Origin: Archangium violaceum Cb vi76
GTDB lineage: Bacteria > Myxococcota > Myxococcia > Myxococcales > Myxococcaceae
DNA: 64,000 bases
Assembly (NCBI RefSeq): GCF_000733295.1
Contig: NZ_JPMI01000011.1
Location: forward strand, 1-64,000
Direction: 5' to 3'
The notes beneath the pieces were generated by a model that was not told where the DNA came from, did not search any database, and saw only the letters and a program-made list of their open reading frames with translations. The first letter of the stretch is position 1. Each line of letters begins with the position of its first letter. Shown here piece by piece: positions 7,976 to 16,665 of this stretch. The translations under genes were made by a program, and so were the position numbers.

Positions 7976-9259
7976 TCAGGCGGTGAGGGGGCCAGCCCTT
8001 CCACCTCCCGTGTGCCACCGGGTAAGGGACTCTCGCTGGCGGAGCACGGGCCAGTCGGGTTCGAAGTCTAGGAGCCTTCCGGAGTGGATCACCAGTTCCA
8101 GAGCCGCACGGCTTCGGACCGTGAGCGGGCTGTGCGGGTCTTTCAATTCCTCCAGGCAGCCCTCGAGGGTGAATCGTCGGCCATGGCGCCAGCGCTGACC
8201 CCCGTCTAAACGGTGCCCATGGACTTCCCACCACTGGCGCCAGGCTCGCGGGTCGGTGCTCCACTGCTCTCGCTCGTGGCCTTCTTCCTCGTCCTCCATG
8301 GCGACCACGCGAACCTTCAATCCGGGCCCGGCGCCGCTGAGGAGCCCGAGCGCCGAGGCGGCGCTCTGACGGTGTCGGGGGTCCTCTGCCTCCAGATGCG
8401 ACATCAGTTCGGGCACGGCGGCGGAGAGCCCCAGCAAACCCAACGCTTCGAGTGACGCCTCGGCGAAGGACGGGCGCGCACTGAGCCGGTGCAACACGGG
8501 TAGATCCTGGGCGTTTCCAGCCAATGCGAGCAATCGAGGGAGCGCAGGAGGTGGATGGCTGGAGTTGCAGAACTGGCGGCAGAACGTCAGTGCCCGGCGT
8601 GAGCCCAGCAGCAGCGCGGCCCGTGCAAGCGGCTCGGCCTGCTCGGGGGGAGAGTGGGCGAGCAGGGTTTCGATGGAGGGAAGCGCGGGCCGATGGCCCA
8701 AGCGGGCGAGGGCCAGCGCGGCGGCGCCACGGACCGAGCCGTCCTCATCCTCGAGCAGAAGCATGAGCCGAGGGGGGTCGCCTTCCCTCCGGTGGCCCAG
8801 GAGAGTGGCGGCGGCGGCACGTACTTGGGGGCGCCCATCCGCCAGTGCTCGGGTGCAGCACTCCGCGACCTCGGAGTGGAGCGCGAGGGCGAGCGCCTCG
8901 GTCCAGGCAGGCAGCACCTCCTCGAGAGCCGCCTCCCGGCTCAGGAGGAGCATGTCGATGCTGGCTTCGTGGGGAGCCAGCGAGGCCAGCACATGGAGTC
9001 CCGCGAGAAACTGTCCGTCATCTCCGGAGGCCACGGCTTCTCGCGCGCAGCCCAGGGCCACCTCGGTGGAGGCGCGCATGGCCGCGAGGTGGCGGGCGAG
9101 CCGGGTTTCGGGCTCCTCGGCATCTGTCCAGTGGGCACCGGGCCCATGGAGCAGTCGCCTTCGCTGCTGTAGGAGGAACTCCACCTCGGAGAGGTGCTCC
9201 TCCTGGAACTCGCGCAGGAAGGTCTCGGCGCCAGGGTGGTCCAGCAGGGTCTTGGTCAT
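7976..9259 (-). CDS. HEAT-repeat protein of type VI effector clusters (TIGR02270-like)
   Basis: The 427-aa protein consists largely of HEAT-like helical pairs, for example PQVRAAAATLLGHR, GSVRGAAALALARLG and PRHRQSAASALGLL, followed by a C-terminal segment with DPRAWRQWWEVHGH, GQRWRHGRRFTLEG and RSRAALELVIHSG. That end is typical of the TIGR02270 group, which accompanies DUF4150 and DUF2169 genes in type VI secretion-related cassettes. The ATG at 9259 is preferred over a TTG at 9280. It is the last gene of the minus-strand cassette that begins at 13316. A scaffold role in effector loading or immunity is inferred from context only. Confidence 0.75.
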   Translation of the reverse strand: MTKTLLDHPGAETFLREFQEEHLSEVEFLLQQRRRLLHGPGAHWTDAEEPETRLARHLAAMRASTEVALGCAREAVASGDDGQFLAGLHVLASLAPHEASIDMLLLSREAALEEVLPAWTEALALALHSEVAECCTRALADGRPQVRAAAATLLGHRREGDPPRLMLLLEDEDGSVRGAAALALARLGHRPALPSIETLLAHSPPEQAEPLARAALLLGSRRALTFCRQFCNSSHPPPALPRLLALAGNAQDLPVLHRLSARPSFAEASLEALGLLGLSAAVPELMSHLEAEDPRHRQSAASALGLLSGAGPGLKVRVVAMEDEEEGHEREQWSTDPRAWRQWWEVHGHRLDGGQRWRHGRRFTLEGCLEELKDPHSPLTVRSRAALELVIHSGRLLDFEPDWPVLRQRESLTRWHTGGGRAGPLTA

Positions 9260-9312
9260 GGCGTCAGTCACAGCACTCAAACGAGGATCGTCTGGTCTGG
9301 GTAATCGGGGTC

Positions 9313-9333
9313 ATACCTGCCAAGGAATGTGAG
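9313..9333 (-). promoter_or_regulatory. Candidate shared promoter motif, copy 1
   Basis: On the minus strand this reads CATTCCTTGGCAGGTAT within a 21-base block. The same block with two changes occurs at 28947-28967. Here it lies 54 bases upstream of the ATG at 9259; the other copy lies 58 bases upstream of its start. Equal spacing suggests a promoter or activator site. Confidence 0.3.
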
Positions 9334-9377
9334 GAATTCATCCACCATGGGAGTGGAGGCAAGAGGCCGGGCGCAGG

Positions 9378-10112
9378 TCATAGGAGTGCCGTGTTGTCTC
9401 GGATGATTTCGACCAGCTTCTTGAACTCCCGCTCGTCCTGCGCGGCCAGTTCCGCCGTCATTCCACCTCCCTCGGGATTGCGGCTGGCATAGAAGGCCGC
9501 GTCCCCTCGCTCGAACAATGGGTTCAGTTCGCTGGTGTAGGGCTGCTTCTCGAAACCCTGCATCGCCATGACCTTTCCCAAAGAGTCCATCAGCCCGGGT
9601 GGAACGCGCGACAACCCGTTCTCTCCTTCCTCGAGTGAGGGGGTGAACTGCCTCCGATGAGGCAATAGTTCCATTCGTTTGACACTGAAGGCGAGCACGA
9701 AGAGCATGTCCTTGAGCGACGGAAAAGATACCCAGAGATTGTCTGTCGTCTTGAATGGCTCCTGAGGGTCGGCCCTGAGTACGGGGCAGTCCTGGAGTGG
9801 GCTGTCACCACAGTCGAGGAGGTAGCGATCGTAGGGGTCCTCGACTTGTGCACCGATGAAGATGTACCGGGAAGGCGGCTTTCTCTTGCCAATTTCATAG
9901 AACTTCAACACCCGTCCGATATGGAAGTCAGTCTCTGGCATCTGGAGATCGCCCATGTTCTTGCCCAGATACAGGAGGAACTCCTTGTAGTGTGCTGGCA
10001 GGTTCCGGCCCACCAACTGCTCGAGCCTCACCGTCTCCTCGGTGGATGCGCCTCGAATCTTCGAGGGGAATTCCGGATCGTACTGCCGGATGAACTCAAT
10101 CAGGTCGCGCAT
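9378..10112 (-). CDS. SMI1/KNR4 (SUKH) family immunity protein
   Basis: The 244-aa cytoplasmic protein has the classic SUKH opening: an N-terminal helix MRDLIEFIRQYDPEFP, then EETVRLEQLVGRNLPAHYKEFLLYLG, and WVSFPSLKDMLFVLAF after a beta region. SUKH proteins are immunity factors for polymorphic and type VI toxins. The gene follows the DUF4150 effector gene (42 bases between them) in the same direction, so it is probably the cognate immunity protein of that effector. GAGAAAAAG is found just upstream of the ATG. Confidence 0.85.
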   Translation of the reverse strand: MRDLIEFIRQYDPEFPSKIRGASTEETVRLEQLVGRNLPAHYKEFLLYLGKNMGDLQMPETDFHIGRVLKFYEIGKRKPPSRYIFIGAQVEDPYDRYLLDCGDSPLQDCPVLRADPQEPFKTTDNLWVSFPSLKDMLFVLAFSVKRMELLPHRRQFTPSLEEGENGLSRVPPGLMDSLGKVMAMQGFEKQPYTSELNPLFERGDAAFYASRNPEGGGMTAELAAQDEREFKKLVEIIRDNTALL

Positions 10113-10153
10113 CTTTTTCTCCCGGTGACTTCAGGAACAAGCGGCCATCGTGC

Positions 10154-11251
10154 TCAACACGTCTTTTCCTGGACGTCACAAAGCATCGCGGTCAATACCA
10201 CCTTGCAGGTGTCACATGATGGAACGCTCTGGCGATGCCTGAACGCTTTTTCTACCTCCAGTTCGTTCCGGAGGTGTTTGACCCTGACGAGTTTGCTGCC
10301 TTGCGGGAAGCGCCGGAGAATAGGCGGGCGGAACCATATCTCGGACATCGACCCAGGCACGTGTCCATCACCCAATGCTTTCTGGATGAGCTGTGGCCCC
10401 GCGCAAACTCCTGGCCTGTTTCTACCGAGGTTGTCCTTGAATTCAGAAAGCTTCATTTTCTTGCCCTGGGGATTCGTCACGATGGCGTCCTTTCCCAGAG
10501 GAGAACAGAGGGTCCACCTGCCATCTCTTTGTTGAAGGCTTTTGACCGCCTCTGTGAAAGCACCCACGTAGTAGCCGCCGGACATGGCCGCAAAGAGCTT
10601 CTGTCCGCACTTGCAGATGAGTACGCCAATCATGTAGCCCGAAAGGAGTTCGACACCTTCTTCGTTCTCGTGCGTCTTGAGCATCTCAAGCTTCTGCTTG
10701 CTGGCCACTCTCAAGATTTCCTTGGAGAGTTTTCTCGCCTCCGCCTGGACGGGGTGTCTCTCGTGTATACGATGCTCCGACTTGTCCTTTTTGCACTGGG
10801 AGCATTTCGTATTTCCCTTGACTGGGTCGTCCCCATAGGACAGCCCTGTTCCTCCGTCCTGGAGGAAGGCGGTATTGAAGGTGTTCCCATTGTGCTGGGT
10901 GACGTCCATGAAGCGCACCACGCCCTTGCCCTCGAACTTCACGTCCAGGCTATAGGTGCCCCACGTCATCTTCCCCTTCGTCTTGGAGGAGATGAGGCCA
11001 CCGCCCGCCGTTCCGGCCTCGTCCCCCGTGCTCGTGCTCAGGGCCGAGCTCTTCAGTGCCACTGGGTTGCCTTCGAGCTCCACCGTCTTGCTGGCCTCGG
11101 ACAGGTCGCTGTCCCTGGCCATGTTGACATACGGGACAGGCACCGGACCTCCCGGGGAGGGCGTTTTGCACACGTCGGGTGCCGCGGAGATGTTGGTCTT
11201 GCCATCCCCCTTGTGGACGATGCTGCGTCCGTTCGCGAATGTCTTCGTCAT
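10154..11251 (-). CDS. DUF4150 (PAAR-like) effector with putative deaminase-like C-terminus
   Basis: The N-terminal 135 residues are a DUF4150/PAAR-like domain: FANGRSIVHKGDGKTNISAA, PVPYVNMARDSDL, STGDEAGTAGGG and MDVTQHNGNTFN. PAAR-like domains cap the type VI spike and carry toxins. A zinc-ribbon-like CSQCKKDKSEH follows near residue 150. The C-terminal 100 residues contain RPGVCAGPQLIQKAL and, later, VPSCDTCKVVLTAMLC, an arrangement like the C-A-x plus P-S-C-x-x-C zinc site of YwqJ-type deaminase toxins. The usual catalytic Glu after Cys-Ala is Gly here, so the activity is uncertain. The start overlaps the stop of the ketosynthase-like gene (ATGA), and a SUKH immunity gene follows. Confidence 0.8.
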   Translation of the reverse strand: MTKTFANGRSIVHKGDGKTNISAAPDVCKTPSPGGPVPVPYVNMARDSDLSEASKTVELEGNPVALKSSALSTSTGDEAGTAGGGLISSKTKGKMTWGTYSLDVKFEGKGVVRFMDVTQHNGNTFNTAFLQDGGTGLSYGDDPVKGNTKCSQCKKDKSEHRIHERHPVQAEARKLSKEILRVASKQKLEMLKTHENEEGVELLSGYMIGVLICKCGQKLFAAMSGGYYVGAFTEAVKSLQQRDGRWTLCSPLGKDAIVTNPQGKKMKLSEFKDNLGRNRPGVCAGPQLIQKALGDGHVPGSMSEIWFRPPILRRFPQGSKLVRVKHLRNELEVEKAFRHRQSVPSCDTCKVVLTAMLCDVQEKTC

Positions 11252-12306
11252 GTCTCCCTCGAGATGATGAAGGTTCCGACCCTGCCCTCGTCGGAGCAGC
11301 CGTACACCAGGGCCCGGGGTGCCTGTCCGTGCTCCGGGTTCAGGTCCCCCAGGACATGGAGCGCATGGCCGAGCTGGATGGCACCGGCGCCCGCTCCCAA
11401 ATCCCCCAGGCTTTCCGCCACCAGATGGGCCACCAGGGGCTCGGGCATGAGGGCCGCGTTGCGCAGGTAGGCCCGGTTGAATTCATGGCCCCAGAACGTC
11501 TCCCCCGTCTGGCAGGAGAGCACATGCGCGACCCGCCGGGAGCCGGCGGCCGGATGGGCGTGGAGTTGGCGGAAGGCCGCCGTGAGCCCCTCGGCCAGGC
11601 TGGGCTCCGACTGGAGCCTGTGGCGGGGCTCCTGCGCCAGTGCCAGGGCGAGGATGCGTCCCTGGGCCCGTGGCCCGTCGCGCCTGAGCGCCGAGGCTCG
11701 CTTGAGCAGCACGAAGCCGGCCCCTTCCCCCGGGAGAATGCCCTCTCGTACCGAGGAGCACAGCAGCCGTCCCCGCGCCAGCAGGTACTCCAGCGAGCCC
11801 GGATCGCACAGGGAGTCCACCGCGCCCACCAGCACGCGCTCCGCCTGCCCGGACAGGAGCAACTCCGTCGCGCGGGCCAACGCCACGAAGAAGCCCGCGC
11901 GTCCCTCGCGGCACAGTCCTTCAGGCCGCACCAGTAGCCTGGCTGGAGCCGCTACCGCCGTGAGTGCCCGCAGCAGCGGCTCCTCGTCAACGGCGGGGCC
12001 ACTCCCTGGAGCCGGCAGTGCCAGCACCAGAGGCAGCGATCCGGTCTTTTCCACCCGCGCTTCCTTCACGCATTCCAGGAGCGCCGTGGTGGCCAGGGCT
12101 CGCATGCGTTCCTCGCGCGTGCAGTCAGGCTCCAGCAGTGTCAGCCGGGACGCTCGGAGCGGCTCTCCCTTCCTGTCCAGCACTTCCGTCTGGAAGAATC
12201 GCACGGTGCCGGCCGCCATCTCCACCTGGGTTGTCCGGGTGGTCAGCCCCAGTGGCGTACACAGTCCCAGCCCGAGCACCGCCATCTCCCCTGGCCAGGC
12301 GCTCAT
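11248..12306 (-). CDS. Ketosynthase-like protein of a type VI effector operon
   Basis: The 352-aa protein follows the thiolase/beta-ketoacyl synthase fold: AVLGLGLCTPLG at the N-terminus, VGAVDSLCDPGSLEYLLARG in the middle, and LPGEGAGFVLLKR, the conserved GEGAG turn of ketosynthases. The usual DTACSSS nucleophile motif is not seen. Ketosynthase-like proteins of this kind accompany DUF4150/DUF2169 genes in several Proteobacteria and Myxococcota; a chaperone or lipid-tailoring role has been guessed but is not proven. The start at 12306 overlaps the DUF2169 stop by ATGA, and its own stop overlaps the effector start, so the three genes are translationally coupled. Confidence 0.75.
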   Translation of the reverse strand: MSAWPGEMAVLGLGLCTPLGLTTRTTQVEMAAGTVRFFQTEVLDRKGEPLRASRLTLLEPDCTREERMRALATTALLECVKEARVEKTGSLPLVLALPAPGSGPAVDEEPLLRALTAVAAPARLLVRPEGLCREGRAGFFVALARATELLLSGQAERVLVGAVDSLCDPGSLEYLLARGRLLCSSVREGILPGEGAGFVLLKRASALRRDGPRAQGRILALALAQEPRHRLQSEPSLAEGLTAAFRQLHAHPAAGSRRVAHVLSCQTGETFWGHEFNRAYLRNAALMPEPLVAHLVAESLGDLGAGAGAIQLGHALHVLGDLNPEHGQAPRALVYGCSDEGRVGTFIISRET

Positions 12307-13316
12307 GGGGCTGCCTCCTCCCATGGCTCCAGTTCGCGCACCACGCTGTATTCGTGCCGGGACAGCTCTCCATGGGAGGCTATTGCTACTCGCCAGATAA
12401 GCGTCAGGGCCCGCTCCTCGGGCTCGATGTGAACGGCGTCCAGCACCAGCGGGCGCCGTTCAACCCGGTGCTGGAAGACGACCTTGACGGCCAGTCGATG
12501 CCGGGGAAGCGGGAAGGCCCACTGCCCGTCGGGAGACAGACCGGTCAGGACCACGGGCTCACCCCCCTTCAACCAGGGTGAGGCAATGAGACCGGGGGTT
12601 GCCGCGAGGAAGAAGCGACGATCGAAGTCGAGGGGCCACAGCGGGGCGCGGTTCTTGCTCCATGCCTCGTCGTACGTGCCTGCGTAGGCGAGGCGAGGCT
12701 GCCAACTCCGGGCAATGGGGCCGAGCCCCACAGGGGCCACCCGGTCGGAGTGGCGGCGGATGAGTTGGTGGGGGTCCTCCAGATTGGGAAGTGGTTGCTC
12801 CACTGCGGCTCGGGCCGAGGCGTAGATGCCTCTTCCTACCGGGTTGCGCGGCTCGGTGACTCCACCGAAGCTTCGCTCGTAGACGAGCGGCATGGACTCG
12901 AAGGGCAGGGGATCCGAGGGACGGGGTTCCAGCAGCCCCTGTGCCCACACCCGTTCGCCGAAGACCTGGAGGATCTTCCGGCAGGGACCAATCCGGACAC
13001 CCACCTGCATCTCCTTGATGGGTCTGCCTCGCGGTGCCCAGGCTTTTCCGGAGATGTAGATGTCAGTGGCAGGGCGGAACCAGGTGCTCTGTCCCTCCAC
13101 GCGAAGGCTGGAGGTGTCTGGCTGTCCCCACCAGCCATCCTCCATGGGAGGCGGGATCTGTTTGTCGCTGCGAACAGGAGGTGCCTCCGAAGGACGGCCG
13201 GCCGAGGGTAATTCGAAGCGGCCCGCGACACAGGCAACCAGCAGTTCTCGTCCTGTCTCATCCAACGATGGGATGGTCGTGGCCTCGAAGGAGGTGAGGT
13301 TCTCGAGGTTTGGCAT
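12303..13316 (-). CDS. DUF2169 family type VI effector adaptor
   Basis: The 337-aa protein shows the DUF2169 pattern: TDIYISGKAWAPRGRPIKEMQVGVRIG, VFGERVWAQG, PLVYERSFGG, NPVGRGIY, and a terminal segment ending WPLDFDRRFFLAATPGL with ILTGLSPDG-like ends. DUF2169 proteins act as adaptors or chaperones that load PAAR-linked effectors onto the type VI spike. The ATG at 13316 (MPNLENLTSF) is the usual DUF2169 opening; an upstream extension to 13391 adds unrelated sequence. It is the first gene of the cassette, so the operon promoter should lie in 13317-13557, the divergent gap shared with the antiporter operon. Confidence 0.85.
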   Translation of the reverse strand: MPNLENLTSFEATTIPSLDETGRELLVACVAGRFELPSAGRPSEAPPVRSDKQIPPPMEDGWWGQPDTSSLRVEGQSTWFRPATDIYISGKAWAPRGRPIKEMQVGVRIGPCRKILQVFGERVWAQGLLEPRPSDPLPFESMPLVYERSFGGVTEPRNPVGRGIYASARAAVEQPLPNLEDPHQLIRRHSDRVAPVGLGPIARSWQPRLAYAGTYDEAWSKNRAPLWPLDFDRRFFLAATPGLIASPWLKGGEPVVLTGLSPDGQWAFPLPRHRLAVKVVFQHRVERRPLVLDAVHIEPEERALTLIWRVAIASHGELSRHEYSVVRELEPWEEAAP

Positions 13317-13557
13317 GGTTGGGGTGTCATCCCCCGGTGACGATAGGCACTTCAGCGGCTTCTTCGGCAATTCCCTTCTGCGCTGGGTCAATCCTGGGCG
13401 GGAGTACTCTTGAAGGTTGTCGACTCGATAGGAACGGGACCCTGCCCATTAGCCGACACCCTCTGGTACCCGCCTCGGGAAGACTGTCTCTCTTCGGCCA
13501 GACGCTCGCCTGGACGGTTGCCCATCAAGGGGGTGGTTCCTATCTCACTCGTCCGCC

Positions 13558-15849
13558 ATGTTCTTGCCCATCCTCCTCCTCCTCGGCTTCGTCGCCGCCG
13601 CATTGGCGCCGGCCGTGGTCCGGGTGGGCCCACGCGCCTCGGGGCTCGTGCTCGGGCTGGTTCCCCTGGGTCTCACCGTGGGGCTGGCCACGCTCGTGCC
13701 CGCTGCCCTCTCGGACACGCCGCCCACCTTCCACATGGACTGGGTGCCCGAGCTGGGCATTGCCTTCACCCTGCGCGCCGATGGACTGGCCCTCCTCATG
13801 GGCCTGCTCATCACCGGGTTGGGCACCCTCATCGTCGTCTACGCGGGGGAGTACCTGAAGGAGCACCCCCGGTTGGGTGGCTTCCAGGGATGGCTGCTGC
13901 TCTTCATGGCTTCCATGCTGGGCCTCGTCCTCGCGGACAATGGACTGCTCCTCTACGTCTTCTGGGAGCTCACCACCGTCAGCTCCTTCTTCCTCATCGG
14001 CTTCGAGAGCGAGAAGGAGGAGGCGCGCCAGGCGGCCCTGCGCGCCCTGCTGGTGACGGTGCTCGGTGGCCAGGCGTTGTTGCTGGGGTTGCTGCTCATG
14101 GGGTGGGTGGCCGGGACGCTCACCCTCTCGGAGCTGCCCGCGGCCGCGCCCGCCCTGCGTGAGGGCCCGCTCTCCCTCGCCATCCTCCTGCTGGTGCTCG
14201 GCGGGGCCTTCACCAAGTCCGCCCAGGTGCCCTTCCACTTCTGGCTGCCCGGGGCGATGGCGGCCCCCACCCCGGCCAGTGCCTACCTGCACGCGGCCAC
14301 CATGGTGAAGGCCGGCGTGTACCTGCTGGCGCGCCTCTCACCGGTGCTCGGCGGCACACCCGCGTGGCAGGGAACGCTGGTGGCCGCGGGGCTGGTGACG
14401 ATGGTGGGCGGGGCGCTGCTCTCCTTTGGCCAGACCGATATGAAGCGGGTGCTCGCCTACGCCACGGTGAGCGTGCTGGGCACGCTGGTGTTGCTGCTGG
14501 GGCTGGGAACCGCCGAGGCGGCACAGGCGATGGTGGTGTACCTGGTGGCACACGCCTTCTACAAAGGCAGCCTCTTCCTGGTGACGGGGATGGTGGACCA
14601 CGGGGCGGGCACGCGCGAGCTGCCACGGCTGGGAGGGCTGGCTCGGGCCATGCCCTTCACCGGGAGCACCGCGGGGCTGGCGGCGCTGTCCATGATGGGG
14701 CTGCCCCCCCTCTTCGGTTTCATCGGCAAGGAGCTCGTCTACGAGTCCTCGCTGCACACGCCGGGCGGTTGGGGGCTGGGGGCGGGCGTGGCGCTGGGCT
14801 TCGTGCTGCTGGTGGGCACGGCGCTGCGCACCGGCGTGCGTCCCTTCCTGGGCCCCCCGAGCGGCGACGGGACGGTGCACGAGGCCGGGCCCGCCCTGTG
14901 GGTGCCCTCGTTGCTGCTGGCGGCTGGCGGGCTGGTGCTGGGACTGATGCCGGGTCTGACGGAGCCACTGCTGGCCCGCGCCGCGAGCGACATCGCAGGC
15001 CCCGAGGGAGGACACCTGGAGCTCTCGTTGTGGCACGGGTTGACGCCCGCGCTGGGACTGAGCGTCGCCAGCCTCGCACTCGGAGGGGCGGCCTTCGCGC
15101 TGCGTGAGCCGCTGGGGCGGGCCCTTGGCGCGCTGCACCTGGAGCGCTGGGGCGCTGAGCGCCTGTACCATCTGTCCGTCTCGGGGATGGTGAGGCTGGC
15201 GGACACCCAGACACGGGTGCTGCAGAACGGCTCGCTGCACCGCTACACCTTCGTCACGGTGGGCACGCTGGTGGGGCTGCTCGCCCTGGCCCTCGTCTCC
15301 CGGGTCCGCTGGCTCCAGTTCCCGCAGGAGGAGCTACGCTTCTATGAGGTGGTGCTGCTCGTCCTGCTGGTGCTCTCCGCCCTCGCGGCCATCCGGACGC
15401 GCTCGGTGCTCACCGCCGTCATCCTGCTGGGCGTGGTGGGACTGAGCGAGGCCCTGGTGTACGTGCTGCTGGGAGCGCCGGACCTGGCGCTGACGCAGGT
15501 GGTGGTGCAGACGCTCACCGTCATCCTCTTCGCGCTCGTCTTCTCGCGCTTCCCGGTGCCAGCGCATCGGGAGCGGCACTCCCGCCTGTGGGACGCGGCC
15601 CTGTCGGTGGCGGCTGGAGGCGTCATCACCTGGGCCCTGATGAACATCACCGCCCAGCCCCGCCACACCGAGCTGGCCCGGACCTATGCCGCGCGCAGCG
15701 CCGGAGAGGCCCATGGGTTGAACATCGTCAACACCATCCTCGTGGATTTCCGGGCGCTCGACACGATGGGGGAGACCGCGGTGCTGGCCACCGCGGGACT
15801 CGGGGTGTACCTCCTCTTCCGGCGGCCCCGGCAAAGGAAACATGTATGA
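13558..15849 (+). CDS. mrpA: Mrp/Mnh cation/proton antiporter subunit A
   Basis: The 763-aa, roughly 20-helix membrane protein combines the NuoL-like antiporter domain with the C-terminal MrpA-specific part. Diagnostic are GGAFTKSAQVPFHFWLPGAM (about residue 218), TPASAYLHAATMVKAG (about 238), FGQTDMKRVLAYATVS (about 292), and the DUF4040-type segment VLLGAPDLALTQVVVQTL near residue 635. MrpA is the main proton-path subunit of the multi-subunit Na+ or K+/H+ antiporter used for pH and sodium homeostasis. Its stop overlaps the start of mrpB (ATGTATGA). The start ATG has no strong ribosome site. Confidence 0.93.
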   Translation: MFLPILLLLGFVAAALAPAVVRVGPRASGLVLGLVPLGLTVGLATLVPAALSDTPPTFHMDWVPELGIAFTLRADGLALLMGLLITGLGTLIVVYAGEYLKEHPRLGGFQGWLLLFMASMLGLVLADNGLLLYVFWELTTVSSFFLIGFESEKEEARQAALRALLVTVLGGQALLLGLLLMGWVAGTLTLSELPAAAPALREGPLSLAILLLVLGGAFTKSAQVPFHFWLPGAMAAPTPASAYLHAATMVKAGVYLLARLSPVLGGTPAWQGTLVAAGLVTMVGGALLSFGQTDMKRVLAYATVSVLGTLVLLLGLGTAEAAQAMVVYLVAHAFYKGSLFLVTGMVDHGAGTRELPRLGGLARAMPFTGSTAGLAALSMMGLPPLFGFIGKELVYESSLHTPGGWGLGAGVALGFVLLVGTALRTGVRPFLGPPSGDGTVHEAGPALWVPSLLLAAGGLVLGLMPGLTEPLLARAASDIAGPEGGHLELSLWHGLTPALGLSVASLALGGAAFALREPLGRALGALHLERWGAERLYHLSVSGMVRLADTQTRVLQNGSLHRYTFVTVGTLVGLLALALVSRVRWLQFPQEELRFYEVVLLVLLVLSALAAIRTRSVLTAVILLGVVGLSEALVYVLLGAPDLALTQVVVQTLTVILFALVFSRFPVPAHRERHSRLWDAALSVAAGGVITWALMNITAQPRHTELARTYAARSAGEAHGLNIVNTILVDFRALDTMGETAVLATAGLGVYLLFRRPRQRKHV

Positions 15850-16295
15850 ACCCGGTGGTGCTGCGCACGGTGGCGCGGATGATGATGCCCGTGCTGCTGC
15901 TGCTGTCCCTGGTGATGCTGGTGCGCGGGCACAACGCGCCGGGTGGGGGGTTCGTGGGCGGGATGCTGGCGGTCTCGGCCTACTTCCTCTACTTCATGGG
16001 CAGTGACGTGAAGACGGTGCAGCGGTTGGTGCGGGTCCATCCGGTCATCCTCATGGCGGTGGGGCTGCTGGTCATCATGGGCAGCGGCACGCTTCCCATG
16101 CTGCTCGGCCGGCCCTTCCTCACCGGGCTGTGGACGCGGGTGGCGGGGCCCTGGGGAAGCGAGATCGATCTGGGCACGCCGCTGCTCTTCGACCTGGGGG
16201 TGTACCTGGTGGTCTTCGGCACGGCGCTCTCCTTCATCCTCTCCATGGAGAAGGGCAGCGAGGAGATAGAGGATAACGAGAGGAGGGGGGCCTAG
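15846..16295 (+). CDS. mrpB: Mrp/Mnh antiporter subunit B
   Basis: The 149-aa protein with four predicted helices carries the MrpB signature LVRGHNAPGGGFVGGMLAV (about residues 25-43). The ATG at 15846 overlaps the mrpA stop, which sets the start; a longer open frame upstream is only an overlap into mrpA. It forms part of the membrane complex with the other six subunits. Confidence 0.93.
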   Translation: MNPVVLRTVARMMMPVLLLLSLVMLVRGHNAPGGGFVGGMLAVSAYFLYFMGSDVKTVQRLVRVHPVILMAVGLLVIMGSGTLPMLLGRPFLTGLWTRVAGPWGSEIDLGTPLLFDLGVYLVVFGTALSFILSMEKGSEEIEDNERRGA

Positions 16296-16296
16296 C

Positions 16297-16665
16297 ATGG
16301 AGACCGCGCTGGTTCTGGCCATCGGCGTGCTCTACTCGACCGCCATCTACTCCCTGTTGCGGCGCAGCGCCGTGCGGCTGGCGTTGGGTCTGGTCCTGCT
16401 CGGCAGTGCCACCAACCTGACGCTGTTCGTCACCAACCGGGTGACGCGGGCCCACGCCCCGCTGTTGCCGCCCAGTGGCGTGCCACCCCTGCACATGATG
16501 GCGGACCCGTTGCCTCAGGCCTTCATCCTCACCGCCATCGTCATCAACTTCGGAATGCTGGCGCTGCTGCTGGTGCTGGTGCACCGCACGGACCAGGCCG
16601 TGGGCAGCGACGACATGGACGAGATGCGCACCGAGGTCCCTCCCTCCTCCAAGCACGGCGAATGA
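16297..16665 (+). CDS. mrpC: Mrp/Mnh antiporter subunit C
   Basis: The 122-aa NuoK-like protein has three helices: an opening ALVLAIGVLYSTAIYSLLRR, a central LVLLGSATNLTLFVTNR, and DPLPQAFILTAIVINFGMLALLLV, which is the conserved MrpC/NuoK block. It begins one base after the mrpB stop and overlaps the mrpD start (ATGA). Confidence 0.93.
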   Translation: METALVLAIGVLYSTAIYSLLRRSAVRLALGLVLLGSATNLTLFVTNRVTRAHAPLLPPSGVPPLHMMADPLPQAFILTAIVINFGMLALLLVLVHRTDQAVGSDDMDEMRTEVPPSSKHGE

